Made by a program: the position numbers and the translations under genes | Assembly (NCBI RefSeq): GCF_017498545.1 | Contig: NZ_CP071793.1 | Coordinates: forward strand, 10,472,256 to 10,536,255 | Length of the DNA: 64,000 nt | From: Sulfidibacter corallicola | GTDB taxonomy: Bacteria > Acidobacteriota > Holophagae > Acanthopleuribacterales > Acanthopleuribacteraceae | Direction: 5' to 3' | Notes under the pieces: generated by a model | What the model was told of the DNA's origin: nothing | The model's input: only the letters and a program-made list of their open reading frames with translations | Database searches by the model: none | Part shown: piece after piece, positions 19,301 through 27,529 of the stretch | How the letters are laid out: every line of letters starts with the position of its first letter | Numbering within the stretch: the first letter of the stretch is position 1

Positions 19301-22300
19301 CGCCACGGGCAAGATCGACCGGCGGGCATTGCCAGCTCCCGACGCGGAGGACCTGGCCCGCGCCGCCCAGCGCACGTCCGCCCGCGACGACAGCGAACGC
19401 CTCGCCTGCTCGCTGTTCGCCGAAATGCTGGACATCGAAACGGTCGGCATCGAGGAGAACTTCTTCGCCCTGGGCGGCCACTCGCTGCTGGCCACGCGCC
19501 TGATCTCGCAGCTTCGCGAACGCCTCGGCGTGGAGATCCCGTTGCGCGATTTCTTCTACAAGCCGACCCCGAAGGCGCTGGCCGAGCGCTTGGCCCAACA
19601 GGCCGATGCCACCACGGCACCGCCTCTGGTACCCGTCACGCGCCACGAGGCGATGCCGCTTTCGTTCGCCCAGCAGCGCCTGTGGTTCCTCGATCGATTG
19701 GAACCGGGCAGCAACGCCTACAACATGGCCGAGACGATGCACTTCCACGAGGAGATCGACGTGTCGGCCCTCGAGCGCGCCTTCCAGCGGCTGGTGGATC
19801 GCCACGAATCGCTGCGCACCCGTTTCGAAAACCGCGACGGCGAGCCGGTTCAGATCATTCGCGATACCCTGGCCTTCTCGCTGCCGTTCAGCGATTTCAG
19901 CGAGGTGGCCCCCGATGAACGCGACGCCCAAGTCGGCGAACTGTTGAACGAGGAAGGCCGGGCGGCCTTCGATCTCGCCGAGGGCCCCCTGTTGAAGGCC
20001 CGCCTGTACAAGTTCGCCGAGGCCGAATACCTGCTGTTCGTGAACATGCACCACATCATCTCCGACGGCTGGTCGATGCGCATCTTCACGCGTGAACTGT
20101 TCGCCTTCTATCGCGCCGAGTGTGAAGGCGACGAACCCCAACTGGCCGATTTGCCGGTGCAGTACGCCGACTACGCCGATTGGCAGCGCCGCTTCCTCAG
20201 TGGGGCCAATCTGGAACGCCAGATGACCTACTGGACCGAGCGCCTGAGCGGCGAGCTGCCGATTCTGGAGCTGCCGACGGATCGCCCTCGACCGGCGACC
20301 CAACGCTTCGAGGGCGCCATGCTCTCGCGGCAGGTCCCAGGCGAGTTGGCCCAGGCGTTGGCACGCTTGAGCCGCGAAGCAGACGTCACCATGTTCATGA
20401 CGCTGCTGACGGCTTTCTACAGCCTGCTCTACCGCTACACCGGCCAAGAAGACCTGATCGTCGGTTCGCCGATCGCCAACCGCAATCGCGCCGAGACGGA
20501 ACACATCATCGGCTTCTTCGTCAACAGCCTGGTCCTGCGCACCAGCCTGGCCGGCGCCCCCAACTTCCGCGAACTGCTGCAGCGCGTGCGCGACACGACG
20601 CTTGGCGCCTTCGACCACCAGGACGTGCCCTTCGAAATGCTGGTCGACCGACTTCAGACCGAGCGCGATCTCAGTCGGAACCCGCTGTTCCAAGTCCTGT
20701 TCGACTTCCACACCGATCTCGACGGTTCGGCAGCGAGCCCGACCGACGGGAACGCCCGCTTCGAAGTGGAAATCGATTCGGCCATCTGCGATCTCAGCCT
20801 GAGCGTGTTCGAGACCGGCGACGGCCTCCTGCTCGGTGCCCAATACGGCACCGCCCTGTTCGACCGTGCCACCATCGAGGATCTGCTGGATCACTTCGTC
20901 ACCCTGCTGACCCACATCGTCGCGACCCCCGAGTGCCCCGTCAACGCGCTTTCCATGCTCGACGAAGCCTCGGTTCAGCGGCTCCGCGACGGCTGGAACG
21001 ACACGGCCAAGGCCTATCCCGCCGACACACCGGTCAGCCGCCTGTTCGAGGCCCGCGCCGCGCGCACCCCCGACGCGGTGGCGTTGGTGATGGACGAAGC
21101 GCACATGACCTACGCCCAGCTCAACGGACGCGCCAACCGCATCGCGCGCCGCCTGCTCGAGTTGGGCGCTGCGCCGGAGACGACGGTCGCGATCTACCTG
21201 GACACCGGCTTCGACGCCATCTGCGCGGTTTGGGGCGTCCTGAAATCCGGCGCGCGGTATCTGCCCCTGGATCCCGACTACCCCGTCGATCGGCTCCAGT
21301 TCATGATCGCCGACGGCGACGTGAAACTGCTGATCAGCGACCGCGCCTTGGCCGAAAAGCTGCCCCACGAATTGCCGCAACTGCTGCTCGACCGCGACGA
21401 ACTACCTTCCGACGAGACCGATCTCGATCTCACTCCGGCCGCCGCCGATGCCGCCTACATCATCTACACCTCGGGCTCGACGAGCCGCCCCAAGGGCGTC
21501 GTCATCGAACACGGCGCCCTGACCAACTACGCCACCGACGCCGTCGACGGCCTGCACCTGAGCGAAGCGGATCGCGTGCTTCAGTTCGCCTCGCTGAGCT
21601 TCGATGTGACGGTCGAGGAGATCTTCCCCACCCTGCTGGCCGGCGCCGCGCTGGTGTTGGTCGAGGATCTGAAAACCCTCGACTACGCCGGCTTCAACGA
21701 GCTGATCGAGCGGCACGGGATCACCGGCTTCGAACTGCCGACCCACTACTGGTCGGAGTGGATGGCCACCCTGGAAAGCGAGGGTATGGACCTGCCGGCC
21801 AGCCTGCGCTACTGCATCATCGGCACCGAGCGGGTCAAGCCGGAACGCCTGGCGATCTGGGCCGCCTTCGACCGCCAATTGTTCCATGTCTACGGCCTGA
21901 CCGAGGCCACGGTCACCTCGCTGGTCTACCCGTTCCGCGATCCCCAGGCCACCTTCGGCGAGCACTTCAACCTGCCGATCGGCGTGCCCCAGGCCAACAC
22001 CCAGGCCTACGTGCTCGATCGCGACGGCCAGCTCCTGCCGCCCGGCATCCCCGGCGAGCTGTACATCGGCGGCGACAGCCTGGCCCGCGAGTACTACAAG
22101 CGACCGGAACTGACCGCCGAACGCTTCGTGGCCAACCCCTTCGACGGCGGTACCACCCGCCTGTACCGCACCGGCGACCTGGTGCGCCGCCTGCGCGACG
22201 GGAACCTGGAGTTCCTGGGCCGCATGGACCACCAATTGAAGATCCGCGGGTTCCGCATCGAGCCGGCGGAAATCGAGGCGGCGTTGATGCGGCACGAGGC

Positions 22301-25300
22301 GGTCGCCGAAACGGTCGTGGTCGCCCGGCCCGACAAAGCCGGCAACAAGCGCCTGGTGGCCTACATCGCGCCGCCCGAGGGTCAGTCGGCGGCCACCGTT
22401 TCGGCCCTGCGCGGCTTACTGGCCGAGCACCTTCCCGAACACATGATCCCCGAGGCCTTCGTCACCATGGACAAACTGCCGGTGACGGCCAACGGCAAGC
22501 TGGATCGCCGCAACCTGCCGGAACCCGAGGGCGACCGCCCGCACCTGACGGCCGAGTACCTGGCGCCCACCAGCGGGTTGGAGCGCAACATCGCTTCGGT
22601 CTGGCGCCAGGTGTTGGATGTCGAGGAAATCGGCGTGCACGACAATTTCTTCGAACTGGGCGGCAACTCGATGCTGATCGTCCAGGTCCACGCCCGCCTG
22701 CGCAAGGCGATCGACCGGGAGATCACGCTGCTCGAGCTGTTCAACTCGCCCACGGTCGCCAAGCTGGCCGAGTTCTACAGCAACCAGGCCGGGCGCGAGG
22801 CCGCCGACAAGGCGATGGCCTTCACCACCGCGGCCGACGTCTACGAGGACACCCACGTGGCCGTGATCGGCATGGCCGGGCGCTTCACCGGTTCCCACAG
22901 CCTGGAGCACTTCTGGCAGAACGTGCTCGACGGCAAGGAAACGATCAAGGTCTTCTCGGATGAAGAGCTGGTGGCGGCCGGTCTGGACCCCGCGATCATC
23001 GCGCGCCCCGACTTCATTCCCGCCAAAGGCGTGCTGGACGGGGCCGACCAGTTCGACGCCGGCCTGTTCGGCATCCCGCCGCGCGAAGCCGAGCTGCTCG
23101 ATCCCCAGCACCGCATCTTCCTGGAACACGCCTGGATGGCGCTGGAACGGGCGGGCTACGATCCCGAACAGTTCGAGGGCACCATCGGCGTCTACGCCGG
23201 CGCCAGCCCCAACTACTACTATCGCGAGAACCTGCTGCACAACCCCGCCCTGGCCGCGATGGACATGTTCAAGATCGAGTTCGGCAACTACTCCGACTTC
23301 CTCCCGGAGCGCACCTCCTTCCTACTCAACCTGCGCGGGCCAAGCGTCAACATCCAGAGCGCCTGCTCCACCTCGCTGACGGCCGTGGCCGAGGGCTATC
23401 ACGGCGTGCTGACCGGTCAGTGCGACATGGCGCTGGCCGGCGGCGTGACGGTGTTGTTCCCGCAAACCAGCGGCTACTTCTACCACGAGGCCGGCATCTG
23501 GTCGGCGGACGGCCACGTGCGCTCCTTCGACGAAAAGGCCACCGGTCTGGTGGTTGGTGAAGGGGTCGGCATCGCGGTCCTGAAACGCCTCGACCGGGCC
23601 CTTGCCGACGGCGACAACGTCTACGCGGTCGTACGTGGCGCGGCCATCAAGAACGAGGGCAGCGCCAAGGTCGGCTTCGCCGCACCGGGTGTGGAAGGCC
23701 AGTACCAAATGGTGCGCCACGCCCTGGAGATGGCACGCGTCGATCCGCGCGACATCGAGATGGTCGAGGCCCACGGCTCGGCCACCAAACTGGGCGACCC
23801 GGCCGAGGTCGGCGGCCTGACCCGCGCCTATCGCTGTTACACCGAAGACCGCCAGTTCTGCGCGCTCGGTTCGGTCAAATCCAACATCGGTCACGCCGAC
23901 ATCGCCGCGGGCGTGGCCGGCTTCCTCAAGACCACGCTGAGCCTGCACCACGAAGTGATTCCGGCGAGCCTGCACTACACCACGCCCAACCCGGGCCTGG
24001 AGCTGGACAAGAGCCCTTTCTTCGTGCCGACGGAAAACCACCCCTGGCCACGGCGTACCGACAAGCCGCGCATCGCGGGCGTCAGTTCGCTAGGCGTCGG
24101 CGGCACCAACACGCACATGATCCTCCAGGAGGCGCCGCCGGTCCCAGACTCCGACGCACACGCGGGCGACCAGGTGCTGGTGCTTTCGGCCCGGACGCCC
24201 ACCGCGCTGGACAAGATCGCCGCCAACCTCGCCGATTGGCTGGAAACCCATCCCGATGCGAACCTGGCCGACGTGGCCTTCACCCTCCAGGTGGGCCGTC
24301 GCGCCCTGGGCTGCCGCCGCAGCCTGGTCTGTGCCGACGTAGTCGACGCGATCGCCGCCCTGCGCGGCCGCAACAAACGCCGCGTGTTCGCGGGCCAATT
24401 GGCACCGCGCCAGTTGAACGCCAGCCCCAAGGTCGTATTCATGTTCTCCGGGCAGGGTGCCCAGTATCCCAACATGGGGCGCGGTCTCTACGATCACCTG
24501 CCGGTCTATCGGGAGACGGTCGACCGGTGTCTCGAGCACCTGCGCGATCTGCTCGACGTCGACCCCCGCCCCCTGCTGTTCCCCGAGGCCCACCAGGAGG
24601 CGACCGCCGCCGAAGCGCTCAACCAAACCAAGTACACCCAGCCGCTGCTGTTCGCCACGGCCTACGCCATGGCCCAGCAGTGGCTGGCCTGGGGCGTTCA
24701 GCCGGATGAAATGATCGGCCACAGCATGGGCGAGTACGTGGCCGCCACGCTGGCGGGCGTCATGACACCGGCCGAGGCGCTGACCTTGACGGTGGCGCGC
24801 GGCCGGCTGACCCAGAGCCTGCCCGACGGCGCCATGACCTCGGTCTCCATGGGCGAGCGGGACCTGCTGCCGCTGTTGGGCGAGGACATCTCCATCGCGG
24901 CCGTCAACAGTCCCCACAACTGCGTGGTCTCGGGCGCGCCCGAAGCCGTGGCCGCCCTGGAAGCCCTGCTGGACGACCAGTTCACCGACTACCGGCGCCT
25001 GCGCATCTCCAACGCCTTCCATTCGGTGACCATGCAGCCGGTTCGCGAGGCCTTCATCGCCGAAGTCGCCAAGGTGGACCTGAAAGCGCCGCGCCTGCCC
25101 TACATGTCCAACCTGACCGGCACGCGCATCACCGCCCGGCAGGCCACCAGCCCCGAGTACTGGGCCGACCAGATGATGAGCCCGGTGCGTTTCGCCCAAG
25201 GCATCGGCGAAGTGCTGGCCGGCGGCCCGGTCTGCCTGCTGGAGGTCGGCCCCGGCCGCACCCTGGCCACGCTCACCCGCCAGCAGATGGATCGCAAGAA

Positions 25301-27461
25301 CCCGCCGACCCTGCTCACCAGCATCCGCCATCCGCGCGAAGAGCAGGCGGACCTGAACTTCCTGCTGAGCACCCTCGGTCGCCTGTGGCTTGCGGGCCTG
25401 AAACCCCGGTGGGCGCAAGTGCACGCCGGTACCCGACGCCGCCGCGTGGTGCTGCCGACCTATCCCTTCGAACGCGCCAAGTACTTCGTCGATCCGCCCG
25501 ATTGGCAGGCGCTCGAGGCGGAGCACGCCCCCAAACCGGAGCTGTTCAAGAACCCCGACATCAGCCAGTGGTTCTACATTCCGTCGTGGTGCCGCACGGC
25601 CCACGCGCCGCGCCTGACCCTGGCCGACCCGCCCCAGCGCTGGCTTTTGTTCCTGGATCACCTGGGCTTGGCCAGCCGCATGGCCACCGCACTGGAGAAA
25701 CAGGGCCACGAGGTCATCGTGGTTCGGGCGGGGTCGGGATTCGCCGAGACGGCCCACAACGCCTACACCCTCGACGTGCGCCGCGCCGAAGACTACGCCG
25801 TCCTGTTCGAAGAGCTGGCCGAGACCGACCGCTGCCCCGACCAGATCGTGCTGGCCTGGAGCCTCGGTGATCCCGAGCGCGATCAGCCCATGGAGACGCG
25901 CTTCGCCCAGGCCCAGAATCGCGGCCTCTTCGCCCTGCTGCACATCGCCAAGGCGCTGGACGCCCTGAACGACGAACGGGCGGCGCGGTTGACGGTCCTG
26001 ACCAACAACGTCCACCAGGTGACCGGCAAGGAAGCGCTGGCCGCGGAGCAGGCGACCGTCATCGGCTTCAGTCGCGTCTTTCCCCAGGAGTACGGCCGTT
26101 TCTGCCGCTGCATCGACATCACGCTTCCCGAGAAACCGGCGCGGGCCGATCACCTGGCCCGCCGTCTGGTGGCCGACTGCGCCTTCCCCGGCGAGGACAC
26201 CGTCATCGCCTACCGCGGCGCCTACCGCTACGTGGAACACTACGAGCGCGTGCGGCTGGGCAAGAGCCAGGAGCAGCGAACGCGGCTCCGCCAAGGTGGC
26301 GTCTACCTGATGACGGGCGGGCTCGGCTACCTGGGTTTCGAGCTCGGCATGCAGCTCCACCAACGCTACGGGGCCAAGCTGGCCCTGGTGGGTCATCGCC
26401 CGCTGCCGCCGCGCGAGACATGGGATCGCTACTTGGCCGAGCACGACCCCGAGAACGACAAAACCGCTTGGAAAATCAAGTGGATGCGCCGACTCGAAGC
26501 CGCCGGTGCCGAGGTCCTCGAACTGGCCGCGGATGCCGCCGACAAGACGCAGATGGCGCATGCGATCGCCAAGACCCAGGAACGCTTCGGCGCGCTGCAC
26601 GGCATCTTCCACGCGGCGGGCATCACCGACGAGCGCCACTACCACCCGATCAAGGAAACCGATCTCGAGAACCTGGCCTTCCAATTCGCGCCCAAGGTGC
26701 AGGGCCTGCTGGTGCTCGAAGAGCTGAGCCGCGATCTGGCGCTGGACTTCGTGCTCAATTTCTCCTCGATCGCGGCCCTGTTGGGCGGCCTCGGCTTCGT
26801 GGGCTACAGCGCGGCCAACAACTTCCTCGACGCCTACACCCACCTCCTCAACAAACGCGACCGCACGACCCATTGGCTCAGCGTCAACTGGGACGGCTGG
26901 TTGCTGGAGGACCTGGAGGAAGCGGCTCGCGAATCGCAACCGGATTCGCTGCTGGCCCTGGCGCAAACCCTGCCGGAGGGCATGAGCGTGACCGCACGCC
27001 TGCTGGCGCGACCCGACCTGGGCCAGGTCGCCATGTCCTCGGGCAAGCTCGACCTGCGCATCGACAAATGGGTCAAGCTGAAGTCGCTCCAGAAGGCCGA
27101 GGAACCGCGATCCGAGGAACCGCGAAGTGACGCGTCGTCGAGCGGTGCGGCCCACGCCCGCCCCGATCTCTCCAACGCCTACGAGGAACCCTCCAACGAG
27201 GTCGAGTCCGTCATCGCCGGGGTCTGGCAGGACCTGCTCGGCGTCGATCGCGTCGGCGTTCACGACAACTTCTTCGAGCTCGGCGGTGATTCGCTGCTGT
27301 CGGTCCACCTCTCGACCCGGCTGAACAAGGCCCTGGGCGTCGAGATGACCGGCGGCAGCCTGCTCGCGCTGCAAACGGTGGCCGAGCAGGCCGAGGCGAT
27401 CTTGACCCGGCTCGTGGAAGAAACGGACGACGAGATGCTCTCCGAGATTTTCGAACAGTAA
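16323..27461 (+). CDS. Hybrid NRPS-PKS: C-A-PCP-C-A-PCP-KS-AT-KR-ACP
   Basis: 3712 residues; AAAGGA precedes the ATG. The N-terminus (SKRIAEMSPEQLAAFMEKVARQKK) is helical, like a docking or linker segment. Domains: C at about 47-480 (HHIVSDW, His179/180, Asp184; the usual last Gly is Trp185); A at about 504-1000 (code read as DAYFKGATFK, no assignment); PCP (Ser1054); C at about 1111-1540 (HHIISDG, His1243/1244); A at about 1570-2060 (core A3 reads TSGSTSRPKG, code DVEEIGVVTK with two acidic positions, suggesting a basic amino acid); PCP (GGNS, Ser2116); KS at about 2177-2600 (ACSTS, Cys2348; EAHGSAT instead of EAHGTGT); AT (GHSMGEY, Ser2801; AFHS, malonyl); KR at about 3326-3510 (GGLGYLG, catalytic SS...GYSAAN); ACP (Ser3657). 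The acidic A domain is the best candidate for loading capreomycidine made by the downstream vioC/vioD products (inference). Confidence 0.96.
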   Translation: MTDVSKRIAEMSPEQLAAFMEKVARQKKVKRADSALEFTPRAAGQTRFPLSFEQQRLWFLHQLNPNGTAYNIANYLPMMGAPDLDAMRRALDLVTRRHEILRTTFTTVEGEACQEVHERMAIELPVQDLSDLSETDMLRRGADLVLEFASQPFDLARGPLLRSCVIVGPERFFWVFTYHHIVSDWWSARIFYGEVVAAYEAFCEGRDPAFADLAWQYADYAAAQRRHLTPQRLQKHIDYWRDALGEEPPVLSLPTDRPRTAESVNSIAAKVRKSLPKSLETRVRSFAKREGATLFMTMMAGLDALFHRYTGQTDIVIGSPTANRDRAEVQDVLGLFVNSLIFHANLDGEPGFRELLARVKRSCLEVYARQEMPFDQLVASLAPNRDLSRNPLFQVMFTVETDFSISDKVQEKNKVTKDFDTDAKFDLIVQVHELADQVRVDFEYNTGLFDTKTMHRWMDHYLRLLDAATREPETAIARLDMLGTADRDTLLRSWNDTGRPFPAEKPVHALFAERVALDGDAPAMVFDIASSTHHYSYAELDNAANVLARRLTEAGFDGKAPIGILAKAGPEFIAAQLAVLKAGGAYVPLDPEFPLERIHFMIEDTACPFVFTADAHRDQIEGTGTSALPLTLNDADWRTSTGFQNAENDAESTAYIMYTSGSTGRPKGVVISHRAINRLVFNTDTLAFHQGERVAHLANVAFDATTYEIWMPLLHGGVLVGLDRDEILDIDRFVARLAAHRVDRMFITTALFNRIARERPDAFATLKAVKFGGEACDPHSIRKVLETAPPGSLIHAYGPTECTTFSVMHPVTSVAPDAETVAIGRPIANTTCYVLDAHMQPQPIGAVGELYIGGPGLARGYLNRPELTEAAFVANPFAPEDADARLYRTGDLVRWNTDGDLVFVGRVDNQVKIRGFRIEPDEVTARLLEWDHIEEAVVVVRQDGASEKRLVAYVVAARDVDVDPAILRHRLAKSLPDYMIPSAFVLMDALPLGATGKIDRRALPAPDAEDLARAAQRTSARDDSERLACSLFAEMLDIETVGIEENFFALGGHSLLATRLISQLRERLGVEIPLRDFFYKPTPKALAERLAQQADATTAPPLVPVTRHEAMPLSFAQQRLWFLDRLEPGSNAYNMAETMHFHEEIDVSALERAFQRLVDRHESLRTRFENRDGEPVQIIRDTLAFSLPFSDFSEVAPDERDAQVGELLNEEGRAAFDLAEGPLLKARLYKFAEAEYLLFVNMHHIISDGWSMRIFTRELFAFYRAECEGDEPQLADLPVQYADYADWQRRFLSGANLERQMTYWTERLSGELPILELPTDRPRPATQRFEGAMLSRQVPGELAQALARLSREADVTMFMTLLTAFYSLLYRYTGQEDLIVGSPIANRNRAETEHIIGFFVNSLVLRTSLAGAPNFRELLQRVRDTTLGAFDHQDVPFEMLVDRLQTERDLSRNPLFQVLFDFHTDLDGSAASPTDGNARFEVEIDSAICDLSLSVFETGDGLLLGAQYGTALFDRATIEDLLDHFVTLLTHIVATPECPVNALSMLDEASVQRLRDGWNDTAKAYPADTPVSRLFEARAARTPDAVALVMDEAHMTYAQLNGRANRIARRLLELGAAPETTVAIYLDTGFDAICAVWGVLKSGARYLPLDPDYPVDRLQFMIADGDVKLLISDRALAEKLPHELPQLLLDRDELPSDETDLDLTPAAADAAYIIYTSGSTSRPKGVVIEHGALTNYATDAVDGLHLSEADRVLQFASLSFDVTVEEIFPTLLAGAALVLVEDLKTLDYAGFNELIERHGITGFELPTHYWSEWMATLESEGMDLPASLRYCIIGTERVKPERLAIWAAFDRQLFHVYGLTEATVTSLVYPFRDPQATFGEHFNLPIGVPQANTQAYVLDRDGQLLPPGIPGELYIGGDSLAREYYKRPELTAERFVANPFDGGTTRLYRTGDLVRRLRDGNLEFLGRMDHQLKIRGFRIEPAEIEAALMRHEAVAETVVVARPDKAGNKRLVAYIAPPEGQSAATVSALRGLLAEHLPEHMIPEAFVTMDKLPVTANGKLDRRNLPEPEGDRPHLTAEYLAPTSGLERNIASVWRQVLDVEEIGVHDNFFELGGNSMLIVQVHARLRKAIDREITLLELFNSPTVAKLAEFYSNQAGREAADKAMAFTTAADVYEDTHVAVIGMAGRFTGSHSLEHFWQNVLDGKETIKVFSDEELVAAGLDPAIIARPDFIPAKGVLDGADQFDAGLFGIPPREAELLDPQHRIFLEHAWMALERAGYDPEQFEGTIGVYAGASPNYYYRENLLHNPALAAMDMFKIEFGNYSDFLPERTSFLLNLRGPSVNIQSACSTSLTAVAEGYHGVLTGQCDMALAGGVTVLFPQTSGYFYHEAGIWSADGHVRSFDEKATGLVVGEGVGIAVLKRLDRALADGDNVYAVVRGAAIKNEGSAKVGFAAPGVEGQYQMVRHALEMARVDPRDIEMVEAHGSATKLGDPAEVGGLTRAYRCYTEDRQFCALGSVKSNIGHADIAAGVAGFLKTTLSLHHEVIPASLHYTTPNPGLELDKSPFFVPTENHPWPRRTDKPRIAGVSSLGVGGTNTHMILQEAPPVPDSDAHAGDQVLVLSARTPTALDKIAANLADWLETHPDANLADVAFTLQVGRRALGCRRSLVCADVVDAIAALRGRNKRRVFAGQLAPRQLNASPKVVFMFSGQGAQYPNMGRGLYDHLPVYRETVDRCLEHLRDLLDVDPRPLLFPEAHQEATAAEALNQTKYTQPLLFATAYAMAQQWLAWGVQPDEMIGHSMGEYVAATLAGVMTPAEALTLTVARGRLTQSLPDGAMTSVSMGERDLLPLLGEDISIAAVNSPHNCVVSGAPEAVAALEALLDDQFTDYRRLRISNAFHSVTMQPVREAFIAEVAKVDLKAPRLPYMSNLTGTRITARQATSPEYWADQMMSPVRFAQGIGEVLAGGPVCLLEVGPGRTLATLTRQQMDRKNPPTLLTSIRHPREEQADLNFLLSTLGRLWLAGLKPRWAQVHAGTRRRRVVLPTYPFERAKYFVDPPDWQALEAEHAPKPELFKNPDISQWFYIPSWCRTAHAPRLTLADPPQRWLLFLDHLGLASRMATALEKQGHEVIVVRAGSGFAETAHNAYTLDVRRAEDYAVLFEELAETDRCPDQIVLAWSLGDPERDQPMETRFAQAQNRGLFALLHIAKALDALNDERAARLTVLTNNVHQVTGKEALAAEQATVIGFSRVFPQEYGRFCRCIDITLPEKPARADHLARRLVADCAFPGEDTVIAYRGAYRYVEHYERVRLGKSQEQRTRLRQGGVYLMTGGLGYLGFELGMQLHQRYGAKLALVGHRPLPPRETWDRYLAEHDPENDKTAWKIKWMRRLEAAGAEVLELAADAADKTQMAHAIAKTQERFGALHGIFHAAGITDERHYHPIKETDLENLAFQFAPKVQGLLVLEELSRDLALDFVLNFSSIAALLGGLGFVGYSAANNFLDAYTHLLNKRDRTTHWLSVNWDGWLLEDLEEAARESQPDSLLALAQTLPEGMSVTARLLARPDLGQVAMSSGKLDLRIDKWVKLKSLQKAEEPRSEEPRSDASSSGAAHARPDLSNAYEEPSNEVESVIAGVWQDLLGVDRVGVHDNFFELGGDSLLSVHLSTRLNKALGVEMTGGSLLALQTVAEQAEAILTRLVEETDDEMLSEIFEQ

Positions 27462-27529
27462 CCGCTCCCGAACCCGTTCGGCGGCCACGTGCGGCCGTCG
27501 ACCACACTTTGCTTTTGAGGATGTCGCTC

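Noticed and set aside
17337-21380. 1347-codon minus-strand ORF inside the second synthetase
   Set aside because: Antisense shadow of C-A-PCP-C coding sequence; no recognisable domain.
24090-27488. 1132-codon minus-strand ORF
   Set aside because: Antisense to KS-AT-KR-ACP of the second synthetase; composition and lack of motifs mark it as a shadow.
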